Shown in pieces: positions 10,901 to 23,411 of a stretch of DNA of 64,000 nt (position 1 is its first letter; every line of letters begins with the position of its first letter). The notes under the pieces are model-generated. The model was not told where the DNA came from. It worked only from the letters and a program-made list of their open reading frames with translations, and searched no databases. The translations under genes were made by a program, and so were the position numbers. The stretch covers positions 123,412,001 to 123,476,000 of the forward strand of contig NC_092520.1 of NCBI RefSeq assembly GCF_037038585.1. The letters are read 5' to 3'. This DNA comes from Patagioenas fasciata (lineage: Eukaryota > Chordata > Aves > Columbiformes > Columbidae).

Positions 10901-13311
10901 AGCTAGAGACATTCTGCCTGCAAAGCCTTCGATCCCTTTTCCCCTGAATGTCAAGGAAGCTCTGCCGAGGCTTCAAAGTCTGTGACATATATTGGTCTCT
11001 TCTGTGCGCACACAGTCCTCATGTGAACACTTGTGACCTTAGAAGAAGTTCGCAGGTGAAGTTTGTGGCTCAGCCAGCGCTTTTCACCTCCAGTGCTTTT
11101 AGCTACCTTTCCCAGAGGTCACAGTGAAGTTGTATTCCGCAATCAGTGGATAATGGTTTTCCCTACTGCTTCTCTTATAGTCTTAACATGAGTCTAAGTG
11201 TGGATCCTTATTTAATATCTTGGTTTTGTAAAATAGTAAAAATAATGTAGGTAAACAGGATGCTTAGGACTCAGACATTCCCTGGACTTGTCTCTTGCTT
11301 TCCCTTATCTGCGCTAGCATTCTCAGTAATCACTGAGGGAAATAGTCAGCGTTCCTCTTGATAGTAAACAAAACTATCAACTTCCCTTGCTTGTTGAAGC
11401 TATTCCATCTGGACAATGTGCAGACTGAGGACAGCTGGGAAAAAGATGTTACTTGTTTCTTTGGGTTTGGGGATTATTCCTGTCAATGGGAATTATTAAT
11501 GTAAGAATTATTTTTTTAAAGCATTTTAATATAAAACCAAATTATAAATTCAAAGTTATGCACCCCCGCATGTACAGTCTTCACATACATGAACCTTTGA
11601 TTTTACTCAGACCAACTACATAAGCTGATCTGAGCTTGAGGATATGTCATCCTGCTCGTGAAGACAGGTACCTTCTTAAACCAGTAGACCTTGTTCTGAA
11701 AACTGAAGACTTTGCTGCTCCTCTCCAGTGCCAACTTCCCAGTGTTGCGAAGTGAACGTCCTCAGAATTTGTAAGCTTGATGCCAGAAATCCCTCAAGGA
11801 AGTTATATTTCTTTGTTTCTTTTTGCTTTTCTTGCAGTGTCTGATTCTACAGTAGAATACATATGAAAAAGTTTTCTTTTAAACATTCCTTCTAGTAAAC
11901 TATACTTCTCTCTACAAAGAAACTGTTTCACACCAAACAAAAATAAATCACCCCAAAATCCAAAAGAGAGTGAAAGGAGATGTGATCACCTTTCAAATCC
12001 GTTCCATCAGAGATTCTCCTGTCCTGTTTAACTTTTGTAAAACCAAATGGTCCAAATCCCTCTGTGAAACTACTAAAGAATAACAAGATGTTTCAGATAC
12101 ATTGTTTCCATTTGCAGTGTTTTCTCACCATGTTGAAAAGACTCTAATGGAAATTACTGACAGAACAGTTCAGGAGCTCTTGGTGATTACTTAAAAGGAG
12201 AGAAGTACTTTCTGTCATAAATTACTTATATGATGGCAATTGTCTTCTCCAGTTTTGGAAATGGGCATTTCTAGAGATAATACTTCAACACTTCTTAAAT
12301 TGTGAAAGTGATTTCTGTGGTTGAGGTAATAACTAAACTTTCACAGAAAGGGAAAACCTACTCAGCAGCTGACAGTTGATGTTATGAGTATGGTGAATAG
12401 ATTCTTCTTTCTGAAAACTTCCCACCAGGAAGCCTGGGTCTCTAACATCCTATAAAGTAATGTAACAATGGGGCAGGAAAGGCAAAGCAAAACTGTTTAT
12501 TTTAAACTGATATGGTCTTAAACACATTCAGTGACAAATATGAAGTATTGCGAATCTCCCACCATCACCATCTCAAACAGAGAACAGAAAGAATAACATT
12601 TGTGTTATGAGTACCTTTGGGCTGAATCCTCATGAAAGCATATACGGCATTTGTCTCCTCTCTAAAATAACAGCTGCAACCGCCATGGCACCATAATTTT
12701 TGGTTTCTGAAGCGAGTGCCTTGTCCAGCCTGATACTTCCCAAATGGACGTGGCATTTCCACGATTTATTACACACGTGTTAAACATATGAGTAAGTCTA
12801 ACATTTTGTTTGCTTTGTGAAAGGCATTTACTATCTCTTTTAATAAAAAGAGGGAGGACTGAGAACATGAATGTGCAATACTTAATGAAGTTTGCTTTTA
12901 ATTTAGAATTTATTTGTAGAAGTGGGAAGTGAGCTCTGATAATCACTTGTATAGTGACAGCTGCTGCCCAGAAGGCTGCTTTTCTCTGCACTTGAGAGCG
13001 AAATCAAGCAGCTGCCTTTTAGTGCAATTCCTGCTGAAGCTGCTTGTTTTCCCCTTCCCGGTTCCCTGCTGCCTTTTCTTCACGGCACCTGTGCAATGCC
13101 TGCAGACATGGTGGAGTCTGTGACCACAGGCTGGAATCCACCAGCTTCCAGAGGCATTTGGGTACTTCTGCCATCATGCACACAATCATCTGTTAAAATA
13201 ACCATGAACAAGTCAGTCTTTAAAATGTTTGGGAGAAACACACACAGCTCCCACAGACAGCTTTGGTTCATCTAAACTTGGCTGGCTTCTGTTCATCCTT
13301 AAAGTTTTGTC

Positions 13312-13542
13312 CCTTTCCTTTCCTTTCCTTTCCTTTCCTTTCCTTTCCTTTCCTTTCCTTTCCTTTCCTTTCCTTTCCTTTCCTTTCCTTTCCTTTCCTT
13401 TCCTTTCCTTTCCTTTCCTTTCCTTTCCTTTCCTTTCCTTTCCTTTCCTTTCCTTTCCTTTCCTTTCCTTTCCTTTCCTTTCCTTTCCTTTCCTTTCCTT
13501 TCCTTTCCTTTCCTTTCCTTTCCTTTCCTTTCCTTTCCTTCC
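13312..13542. repeat. (CCTTT)n microsatellite, 45 pure units
   Basis: From 13312 the sequence is uninterrupted CCTTT for 225 bases, then CCTT and CC. All reading frames stay open through it (KERKG repeats on the minus strand, FPFLS on the plus), which produces several spurious open runs. It is a pure polypyrimidine/polypurine mirror repeat inside intron 5. Confidence 0.98.
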
Positions 13543-15755
13543 ACATTTTGATTGTGTAAATGCCCAGATCTTGATAACCCTCTCTCCAAAACTGGGAACC
13601 TTTTCACCCACTTCTTCATGATTGCACCCTGCTAAGATCCAGCCTGGATCCTGTGTGAGGGTCCTGTAGGCCAACATGGGCCTTTTGCTGTCGGGGTGGC
13701 TGGACTCCATAACCTCTGCTTTCTGGCGACATGAAAGGACAGGGAAGGTGCGTTGCTTTCTGGCTGACAGTCGGCTAATGATGTTACAGAATCAGATGAT
13801 GTTTTACAGCCCAAGTTGTAAAAATACATTGAGTCTGCTTCAGCTCAAGGAAGAGGTGCAGGAATGCAAATACAAGCGCTGTGCTGGTTTAACTACGTGT
13901 CCTGCAGATTAAAGGGCAAAGGACTGTGTCTGCACATGCAGTGAAAGGTGGGTAATTTTATCTGGAAGAGGAGTGTGTAGGGTTTAGCAGGTTTCCAAGG
14001 TGTTGTTAAAGTGTAGCTGCTTCCTCCTTCTTCTGCCTCCTGGGAGGCACCTGTGGACGCAGCACTGACTGAGCCCTCCTGGAATGTGCCTCTGGGATCA
14101 GCCTTGCAGAGGGCGGCAGCACCTTTCACCACACTTATTGGAGAAAGTAAATAGTAATGCAGTCAGAGGCGGTTTACCATAGTGCAACTACTGCTTTCTG
14201 TGAGCCATCTTCTGTAATAAACCCCTTAGATGTTAATCTGCAGACTAGATGCTGGAGATGTGAAGGATCCAAGGATAAGTGTAGTAGTTCATGCAGGCAT
14301 TGTGTTAATGTGATCATGTCATTATGGTGATTTGCAAGCCATTACTAAGGACTGTGTCACAAGTTGAATACTGGCTGGTAGTGGAATGGTTGGATAAACC
14401 TAAAGATAAAAAGGCTGGTTCACAAAAACCCAGATGTTGAGTTCTCATTGCGTGGTTGAAAAGTGTATGTGCAGCATTATGAGCAGTGCCAGACCACGCC
14501 ATACGTGGGTGCCTAGTGCTTGCACTGGGCTAAGCTCTCACATGTATCCTGACTTGGCAGTTGTGACTCCAGTTTTCAAGAGAAAATGTCTCTGAGTGAG
14601 AGATTGGTTTGTTGATTCAGACACTGGTATTTCCACTTTGACTTGTATGATAGTTTTGTGGTTTGGACACTGGTTCTCTAAGATTTACAGATTTGGATTT
14701 GGGTCCCAGTGGATCCTACTGTCAGAGGCTGCAGATTTGATTTTCAGATTATGATCTTTATTTACTGTTCTTGTTCTACATTATCTCCTAGGAGCATCTA
14801 GACATTAAAGAAAATTGATATATTATATCAGATGACAGTATTATGATTAGATAACAAAATCATCAGTTTTCTAATGAAAGAAAATGGAACAAACCTTCCA
14901 TTTATTCAGCAGTGCAGAAGAATTTGCAATTTGGGTAATACGGTCGGCTCTGCTGGCTCAGATATATTGTTGGTCACCATCTTTCAGCATAGCTTGAAAC
15001 AGTTTACTCTCTGAAGCTGATAGCTGGTTGCTAGCAAAAGCTGGAAGTGAGCAAGCAATAGTCATTTTAGAATTAAAACCTTTCCTAAAATTTAATTTGA
15101 TACAGAGACCTAAGCAAGAAACAACAGGACTCTAAATATTTCAGCAATTGTACCCACAAGGCTTCCCAAAGTTAATACTGAGTTCTCTCTGTCGCAGGAC
15201 AGGGAATTTTCTTCCAGTGTATATATGCATCTGTAAGCCAGTCACATATGAAAACAATAAGGAAAAAGTCAATAAGGAGATTTATATACAGCTGCTATTA
15301 AACTGGAGGAAAACAAATGATCTGTTGGGGTCAGTTTCACTGGGAAATCAATTTGAGCAGAGTTTTATTGTCCCCTCTGCTAGATCCTTCATGTTATTTG
15401 CTTGCACCTTTAACAGTCATGAGTGAAGAGGTTTTTACACTTGTGAGTCTAAGCTCCCTGGATCATTGCGATCGTTACCTTTTCAACATCCACATTCCCA
15501 GTTGTCACAAATGCTACCTAACAACATTGAACGCTCAAAGTACATTTCCCCTTTTAACTCTAGGGAGTTTTGAAAGTTCATATTAACTGCTTAAACTAGT
15601 CATAAACCGGTTAGGCTGTAGTACCAGACAAACAGTAACCATCTGATGCATAAAAATGCATTGCATGTGACTATTGAGAATAAGCACCTTTTTTTCTTAA
15701 GGAAAAGGTGACCTAACCTCTCAATGAATGGCCACAAAAGCTTGAAGTTAATTGT

Positions 15756-15775
15756 AAAAAAAAAAAAAAAAAAAA
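15756..15775. repeat. Poly(A) tract
   Basis: Twenty consecutive A in intron 5, without a recognisable retroposed sequence upstream. Confidence 0.9.
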
Positions 15776-17449
15776 TCTAACAGCCCTTTTTCAGAGAGAG
15801 TACTAATACATTAGTGAAAAGACCAATAAAATGTAAATACATAGAGGAATATGAGCCACAGAATTTATCCAACAATCACTGAAACAGCATCTTCTTAGTC
15901 TAAGAAAGTACTCTTTAAGTTTTTCCTTGCAACATATATTGTCTAAATGATAATTTAGCCTAATATTGATATTGATGCTTTAATAGAATTTTAAGAACTT
16001 CTATTTATCTTAAAAAGCTTCATAATATGTCATTTTTTTGCTAACCAATAATTTTTGCCAATAGGAGCTGCAGGCATTTAAAATATTTGTTCCAGCACTA
16101 TGTTGTTCCAAAATCTAATTGTCTTTTACTTTATGAAAGGGAAATCCTGGAACTGCAATGGAAAATTGATGTTTTAAATATGAAGAGCTTCTGATCCCTT
16201 CTGTAGCCTGATTTTTAATTCAGTCTCAACCTACTGTAGTTTTTTTGGTGGTCTTCAGTAAAGAGAAAGCTCTCAGCTCTCTCTTCCTCATCCAGACAAC
16301 TAAAGACATTTAGTCTTTATAAGCATCACTGTTTAATCATTTGTAATTTAACTTCTTTTAACTGCAATTTCTCTCTCTACTGTTATTTTCAGACTCTTCC
16401 AAGTAAATAGTAAAATATAATACATAAGCTCTTCTGGTGAGAAGACAGGACGAGTGGTGTTACAACATGGAAACTAAGGCTGACTTATACTTTGGGCCAC
16501 AAGTGATTGCTCTGAGATTAACATAGCTTTCTTGACTTAATTGGAAATTGTCTTTTTCTGCTTCATAGGAAATATTCAAGAACTTGAGAAAAAAACCCTC
16601 ATATGAAAATAAGTAAATATCAAAAGGCACTATTTAGAACACAATTCATGTTTTGATTTATTACACTGTATTCTAGAGATGTGTACAAAAATAAATGTAA
16701 TCCATGATGCAGGTATCAAGTTATACCTCCTAAATGTGGTCCAGACCTTAGCTGGGGTCATAGGTCAGGAAGGCGCTTCTGTTGTCGTATGACTGTCCCT
16801 GTGCAGGGCGATACGTACTTACAGCTTACCTCAAATTTTACTATATCTTATATCCATTGGTTGCAGCAGATTTAAATGCAAACTTAGAAGTTATCTGAAC
16901 AAGATGTTTTCTTAATTTAGGGTTCAGGGACTTCTACCATTTTTCTAACCAAACTATATAACAAGTATAGCAGAAAAAGAAAAAAAAGATTGCATTCGGA
17001 GTTAAAATTTTAACAGAACTAGATTCTTACTGACCAGCAAAGAAAACTCCTGCTATGTGTTGTGCTGGCAGTTTTTTTGTTTTAACTCATCTTGGTCAAA
17101 CCAAAGGGTAGTTGACACGTGTTCGTCAGTTGATCCTGTGTGTTAGTAGAGGAGTCAGTTCTGAACATAGGCAAAAACCAGTTTAGTAAATATGGAGACA
17201 GACATCAGCTGTGGGGGGCAGCAGACACAGCAGAAGAGCCAGGCCACCTCTGTCTCTCAACGTACAGCAGTGTGTGGTTTGGGGAAATCCGGGTTGCTGT
17301 GTAGTTGTGCTGGGCAGTGCAGGATGCAGGGCCCCGAGCACAGCATCCTCACACCTTGCTCTGCCCCCATCCACCAGGGATCCATAAGGATGCCTGTTGG
17401 GGATGCTCACATCAGGATTTATCCTTGCTGCCCACTACTCTCCTTTGTG

Positions 17450-17535
17450 CAAAATAGAATAATTTTGTTTGGAAAAGACCTTTCGGATCTTTGAGTCCAG
17501 ACATTAACCTAACACAGTAGGGTCCTGGTGCTGAA
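17450..17535 (-). mobile_element. Degenerate CR1 3' end
   Basis: On the + strand, aatagaataattttgtttgg, aaaagacctttcggatcttt and gagtccagacattaacctaa follow the 3' end of the CR1 type that reads GGTTGGAAAAGACCTTTAAG. It is heavily mutated and the limits are approximate. Confidence 0.65.
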
Positions 17536-18656
17536 CTCTTCCCAGGAGCAGCACTGTTCAGTTTTGCCTATGCTTCAAAGAGCTGTAAGCCTGACCTGGT
17601 GCCAGGAGAGTAATTGCTGGAAGAGGTTCTTGTGAGGGCTCTCCTCTCCGGAGCCCTGTTCCATGCAACAGAAATGTTGGGGGGATCAAAATCAGCTTGC
17701 AAGATCCAGTGTGAACACAAAGAGATAATGGGAACAACAGGAAAACTATGAAATGTATTTACCCAGATACTGAGTCTTTGTTTTCAACAACCTGTGTGCT
17801 TCAAAATTAAACTGCTCAGATGAAATACAAGATGGTTGAACAAGATGGGGGGAAAAAAAATAATATAAAAGATTAAAAATTAAAATTGTTACAAATACAT
17901 ATCTTGCTCTCTGAACTCGAATAGTGTGCTTTCTATTCTAGAAATAAATAGTTTGAATAGTTGACCACTGAAATATCTGAAGACATTGTTCCTTTATGCA
18001 CTGAAGATTAATGCCTTAAAACTAGGTAACTTTTGTAATCAATGTAGTTAAAGTAAGATGCTGGTTTAAGCAGATTTAGAATAGATAATTCCCATATTGC
18101 AGAGGTTCAGTAGCTGAGGAGTGGCCTGGCGTGCAGCACTGCGTTGTAGAACTTGGATCTGTTTTGCGCATGGGATTAAATTGCCTGAAACTTTGTGTTC
18201 CCCATGATTATCCATCTCCCATTTACCCATGCAGTGGGATGCTGTCTTTTCCAGACACTTTGTGTGTATAATTTGTAAGCAGCTTTGGGAACCCTAGGGA
18301 TTAGAAAGGTATATGAATGTTTTATGACGTTATTGATAACTGCAGAGCAGACGCTTTTCTAATAAACTGCTGTGAGATAAGTTGCTGGTAGCATCTGCAG
18401 AGATGTGTGTAAATGAGCTCAAAATAATTAATACTGTGTTAGAAGAAAGCTTTTTTTAAAGCACATCTTTATTGGAGCATATAAGATTATTCCAGCCTGA
18501 CCTGAGAGTGTGTTATAGCACAAATTACCATAATTTATTAGGGGAAAAGCCATTTATGTTAATCATCTATTAATTATTCATAAAATCTATATTAATGTTA
18601 CCTTAATGGGAAGTGCTACCAGCTGGGCTACTGGTCCTGCCAATCTATTCACATGC

Positions 18657-18676
18657 AAAAAAAAAAAAAAAAAAAG
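18657..18676. repeat. Poly(A) tract
   Basis: Twenty consecutive A in intron 5, just downstream of an AT-rich, possibly conserved stretch. No retrocopy is recognised. Confidence 0.9.
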
Positions 18677-20609
18677 TAGAAAAGATGAATAGCAATAGCT
18701 TGATTTAAAAAGAAGACATAAAAATTACTTACAAGAATATAAAAGCAGCAAGCATGGGTATATTGGGTATATGAGTTGACATAGACCTGGCTACAGTAGA
18801 GCAGTCCAGCCAGCTAACCACTTTGTATTTTAGCTCTAGCAATGGTTTGTGCCTGAGTGGAATTCAAGTGGAATTACTGAAGGATGTTTATTACAAACCA
18901 GTCCTGTATACCTTGCCCTAATGCTTTTTAGCTCTCAGCAAGCATAAATCTGGTGAGTCTGAGTAAAATAGAAAGAAACTCTTTCCCATTCTGCTTTAAA
19001 ACCAAAACAAACCAACTAACCAAACAAGCAAAAACCAATCAATCAAACAACAACAACAAAAAAAACCCCTCCAAAATCTGATTTCATAATTTAAATTCAC
19101 GATAAGGAGCAAGTTTTTGATCTTCTCAGAAAACTATTTTGAACCTTGTCTCATCTCAGCGGATGTGTTTCAGCCCAGAATGAATGTGGAAGTGTGTATA
19201 TACATATGTGCTTTTGCAAGTGTATGTATCTTTCTAGATGTTCTGGTCAATTAAAGGAGGATGTCAACATTTAGATTATGACTCAAGACTAGAAAGTATG
19301 TTTTGATGGAAGTTGAGAAAAATCAAACACAGAATGGATTTTCCAAAATTTATTTTAATTAAACTTCTTATTTTTTCTGTTTTTTGAATGATCTCTTCCA
19401 GGAATGAAAATCCAAACAGAAAGGGCACTCGTGAAGACATGCAAATGCGTAATGCCTGTGAAGTGCAACTAGTTTTATATGAACAGTAAAAGCTTCATAG
19501 GATTCAGCTGAAATTACATCGTTTAGATCAGCTAGAGCATTTTTATTAGGATAGCACAATTTTGAACTTATAAACACATTTGTTTTACATGTTAAGATAA
19601 AAGACTTTATTGAGAAAAGTTTTGGTTTGTTTACTATGTTTTTTTGGTTTTTGTTTTTTTTTTTTTAATTACAGTTATTACCTTTAACATGTGATCTGTA
19701 AGTTATCATCTGATCACTTTTGGCCAAAACCATGGAAAAGAGACGGTCAGAGTGGGCTAACCCAAAAGAAGCAGAAAAAATAATTAACAAAATTGCATAA
19801 CTTTCAGTAAGTCCAGGAAACGTAGATGAGGTCTTGGAACAGTGTGTAGAGCTGGGTGGTCTAAAGCTGAACTGGTGTTCAAGAATCTTAGATAATTATA
19901 ATTTTTTTTCCTGTAACATTGATAATACTTCCAAGTTTTGAGTGGTGGGTGAGAGTCTGTGGCCTGCAATTGGTCATCATGCCTAACTGATTAATACAGA
20001 TCAGAAATGAGGTTATTTTGTAGTTCAGGATTTTTTTCTTCAGATTTCATTTTCAAATAAATGTGGTAAAGGAAAACTGTATATGGGAGCAATTTGTATC
20101 TGGAGACCTTACCAAGTAATGTCATAAAAGAGGCTGTATTCTGCAGTATGTTGATGGTTATTACTAGCTGTGGATACACGGAGCTCCTTGTACATAATGC
20201 AACCCAGCACCATTTTACACTTGCATATGAAAATATTATCAGACTTCTGCAGAGTCTGGTAGTGATAATACTTCAGCACTACAACAAATAGGTAGCACTT
20301 TTATTTTGTTCTGTATTTTAGTGTATCAAATGTATTTCATTGCTTTCACTGTAGTAGCAGATTGAAACCATCTGCTCTCTTGCCACTAGTCCTCCAGTCT
20401 AACAGAAAGTCTCAGTTCATTTTCCTCGAGGCCAGCGTGCTTTAAGGCATGTGTACCAGGACTATAATCCAGCTGCTGAATGTTGATACAAATCCAGACC
20501 TATGCTCATGAGTCTTTTAAATGGAAACAGTACTTGCTGCCAAGGATTGGAACAGAGATAAACTCAGTTTGCTTTTCTCTCTTCCCTCATCTCCCCATCC
20601 CCTTTACAG

Positions 20610-20734
20610 CTCCATCCCCCATCACAGTCATAAGGAAAGACAGGACGTCCAGGAACAGTGTATCTCTGTCTTGGCAAGAACCCGAACATCCAAATGGCAT
20701 CATCTTGGACTACGAGGTCAAATACTACGAAAAG
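20610..20734 (+). CDS. EPHA3: EPHA3 exon 6: first half of second fibronectin III domain
   Basis: This 125-nt exon encodes about residues 435-476 and opens the second fibronectin III repeat. After the completed Ala codon it reads [20 protein letters not shown] and then [20 protein letters not shown], ending on a complete Lys codon. The conserved WQ-PEHPNG-I-DYEVKYY pattern is typical of the membrane-proximal repeat of Eph receptors. The acceptor (catcccctttacag) has a long pyrimidine tract made of the ctccccatcc run. The donor is AAG|gtggga, a usable but not perfect site. Because 125 is not a multiple of three, skipping this exon would shift the frame. Confidence 0.98.
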
Positions 20735-21924
20735 GTGGGAAGAAAGATTGAAGGGGAGGCTTTTGTGCTTATAATACTGTAATGAAATTATTGCATCTTG
20801 CCTACGTTAAGGATTCAGAGACACTCCCTTTTGACTCACTGTCCACCTCAACGACACTAAGTGTTGAAACTGTTCAATTTTTTTGTAAGGAGAACTAACA
20901 TCATGAATGTATGCAGTGAAATTGTTACATTGTGTTGTCTACCAAGTTCATCCCCAAACACATCAGAATATATATAGAAAGTAATGCAGACAAACTGTAA
21001 CACTTTTTTTTTCTTAAGTACAATTTGCTTACTCAGTTCTATTATGCTGTCAGTATTCATACATTTATTTGTCAGCATCCATGTGCTGGTGCTTCCCCGT
21101 GGTGCAAGCATCTTTTAGACAAAAATTATTTTTAAAAGAGAAAGGCAATCCTTTGGGCTGATTTGAACTTTAAAAGTTCCCACTTTTTATGAATAACTGT
21201 ATCCTTCATAAATTGTATGTAAATAAATGCAAACCAAAGAAAATCTGCCATTAAATAGGTTCTGCTCTATATTGACATTTTATTGTATTTACAGCTGTTG
21301 ATTTCTACATCCTATATAGATCTGTATTTAGGAAAAAAATTAATCGTCAGAACAGAACAGGGTTTTTTCTACTAAATCTTACTGGTAGAACTGAAAAGGC
21401 CATAAGTTGTTGTGAAGACTGTGAAGAGCAGTATTAGCCATTTTTCATCAGAGAGACCTTTTGACAGAACATATTGTTACTGAAGCTGACATACTTTGAA
21501 AAAATGTCAGAAATAATGGTTTAATTTAACATTTACTAATGCTGATCTTATGTAGAAATCAGGCTTATATTTCATATGTCTCAGGGGAGACATGGTGCCA
21601 ATATCCACTTAGAGACTGGTGTTAAAAAGACTCCATGGATATTCAGTTAGTCTTTGAAAAGTTTTCTCATGGTGTGTACCAGTGGGACAATGCTAGTCCA
21701 TGCCTGATCTTCAGCTGAAGAATGGAGATCAGAAGGCCATATTCTGAAAAGATTTCTCCCAAATTAATGTGCCATCCGATTTTGGGTGGGGTTTTTTTGT
21801 TGAGAATTTAAACCTTAAAAGACCTTGGTAAAATCTGAACATGCATAGTACTGCTGATAAAAGTGGAAAAAGCTTCCTAAACATTTCAGTTCAGTCTCAT
21901 CTTATAGAAGAGTTACCTATAGAT

Positions 21925-22075
21925 CAGGGGTGTCAAACTCATTTTCACTGGGGGCCACATCAGCCTCGCGGTTGCCTTCAAAGGACTGTTATACAGTCCT
22001 AAAATGACATTCGGTCCTTTGAAGGCAACCGCGAGGCTGATGTGGCCCCCAGTGAAAATGAGTTTGACACCCTTG
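21925..22075. mobile_element. hAT-type palindromic MITE, copy 2 (151 bp)
   Basis: The element starts CAGGGGTGTCAAACTCATTT and ends with its inverse GAGTTTGACACCCTTG. The left arm (21925-21986) and right arm (22014-22075) are 62 bp each and by eye differ at one base, with a 27-bp centre. Flanking 8-mers CTATAGAT (21917-21924) and CTATACAT (22076-22083) differ at one base and form the target-site duplication. The CAGGGGTG terminus and 8-bp duplication are characteristic of the hAT superfamily. It is the same family as the copy at 7722-7901 but has a shorter centre. Confidence 0.88.
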
Positions 22076-22089
22076 CTATACATTTTCAC

Positions 22090-22118
22090 TCCCCCCCCCC
22101 CGCCCCCCCTCCCCCTTT
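22090..22118. repeat. C-rich tract, G-quadruplex-capable on the minus strand
   Basis: The + strand reads an 11-12 base C run, G, seven C, T and five C. The complementary strand therefore has G runs long enough for a four-stack quadruplex. It begins only 15 bases after the end of the MITE at 21925-22075. Confidence 0.9.
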
Positions 22119-22612
22119 AGTAAGGTTTGGAATAGCTGTTTACCTCACAAAGAGACTATGCCTGAAGTGTCCCAGAACTTCAGCTTGTTTTGCACAGGTC
22201 AGGTTATTTATCTGCTTGATTAACGTGTGCTTCATTTGAGACCTAGGTGGCTGTACCTGTATTTCCCAAGCACTGTGGCAGCCCTGTCTCAGCACCCCCT
22301 CCAGTCTCCTCAGTGCCAGCCAGTTCTGCGCGGGTACGGCAGGGTGTAACACCTGGGTGTGCTCCGCATTTTGGCGTTAGGGTGACCTCTTTAGTTTTAG
22401 ATGCTCCAAAAGGAGAGAAATTTTCCCCTTGAGTGCATTTAATTCATTTTAACTGAACAACCAATTAGTGTATTTGGGTTTTTTTGCACTGTTTTGATCA
22501 TTGTTCTACACAGAAATTTCTACACAAGAAAATTGTCACCTTCCAGTACAGTTGTAGGCACAGACTGAGCATGTGGCTGCTGTTCCCACAGAGCATATCC
22601 AGTCTCGTGGAG

Positions 22613-22653
22613 CAACTGGTTGTCATAAGACAGTTTCATAAGACAACCAGTTG
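22613..22653. repeat. Inverted repeat, 12-bp perfect stem
   Basis: CAACTGGTTGTC at 22613-22624 is the exact reverse complement of GACAACCAGTTG at 22642-22653, with a 17-base loop. Within it CATAAGAC occurs twice as a direct repeat. Confidence 0.85.
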
Positions 22654-23390
22654 TATGATGCTGACCTTGCACATGTGTTTCTTCCCTTTGAAGTCTGTGA
22701 TCAAGAGTTCATACGCACCAGGCAGCTTTCTTAAACCGGAGAGCTAACTGCTTGACAATAGGAGCCAGACTATTTAAAGCAAAGGGGTTTTAAAAAACAA
22801 CCCTCTGACGCCAGTGTTTTTAACGTGTGGTCTGCAGCCCGTTGGGGAGTCAGAGGCCTGTTCTTCACAGTTTATGAGAAGTAACTAAGAAAAGCAAGTT
22901 ATTGTCAGGAGGGTTTAATCCATTGCCCTTTTTAGATCTGCAAATTGATAAAGATTGAAAACTACTACTCTGTACATATTAAACTTACCTGAGGTCAGAG
23001 CATCCCATGCTGGACTGTTACTCTTCATTTCTTCTCCAGACACCTTTGGAAAATGCTGCTTTTCAGTCTGAGATCTCTAAGCTGCCCCCTTCTCATCTTC
23101 TTTTGAAAAGAGCTTTCTTTTTAAACTGGTCAAGTTCTCTGCTTCAGAAATTATCTTGGTTGTACTCATCAAAGAACCCACTGCTGTTAAGTGGCAGCTG
23201 ATAGGAAATAAACCATTCACATTTAGCAATCCAGGTATTTTTCCTGACAAGTCGTACCTGATTGCTGATAGATGATTTGTATTGAGCTATTGTTTTCCCT
23301 CATTCTTGTTTTCACCTGTGTCCTGGTTTTGGAGCATTAACAGAGTAATACAGGTCAGCCCAATTCTGTCATACACCTTGTCCATGCAAA

Positions 23391-23411
23391 TTTGTTGTTG
23401 TTGTTGTTGTT
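23391..23411. repeat. (TTG)7 trinucleotide repeat
   Basis: Seven TTG units in intron 6. Confidence 0.9.

Larger units (their letters stand above)
2750..20609. other. EPHA3: EPHA3 intron 5 (17.9 kb, largest in the window)
   Basis: It contains a CR1 (5797-6147), a palindromic hAT-type MITE (7722-7901), the (CCTTT)n array (13312-13542), a degenerate CR1 3' end (about 17450-17535), poly(A) tracts at 9146-9161, 15756-15775 and 18657-18676, and an A/C-rich run at about 19000-19065. AT-rich, homeodomain-site-like stretches near 3000-3180 and 18480-18610 could be conserved regulatory DNA, which cannot be judged without an alignment. Moderately GC-rich blocks at about 6350-6480, 13620-14130 and 17190-17440 are unassigned. 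No gene is supported. Confidence 0.8.

Noticed and set aside
13312..13542. Regular repeats that might suggest a CRISPR-like or tandem protein-repeat array
   Set aside because: The unit is a 5-base microsatellite without spacers, in a vertebrate intron.
13213..13710. Open frame of 165 codons on the minus strand and several overlapping ones
   Set aside because: They owe their length to the (CCTTT)n array, which has no stop in any frame. The flanks show no domain or splice structure.
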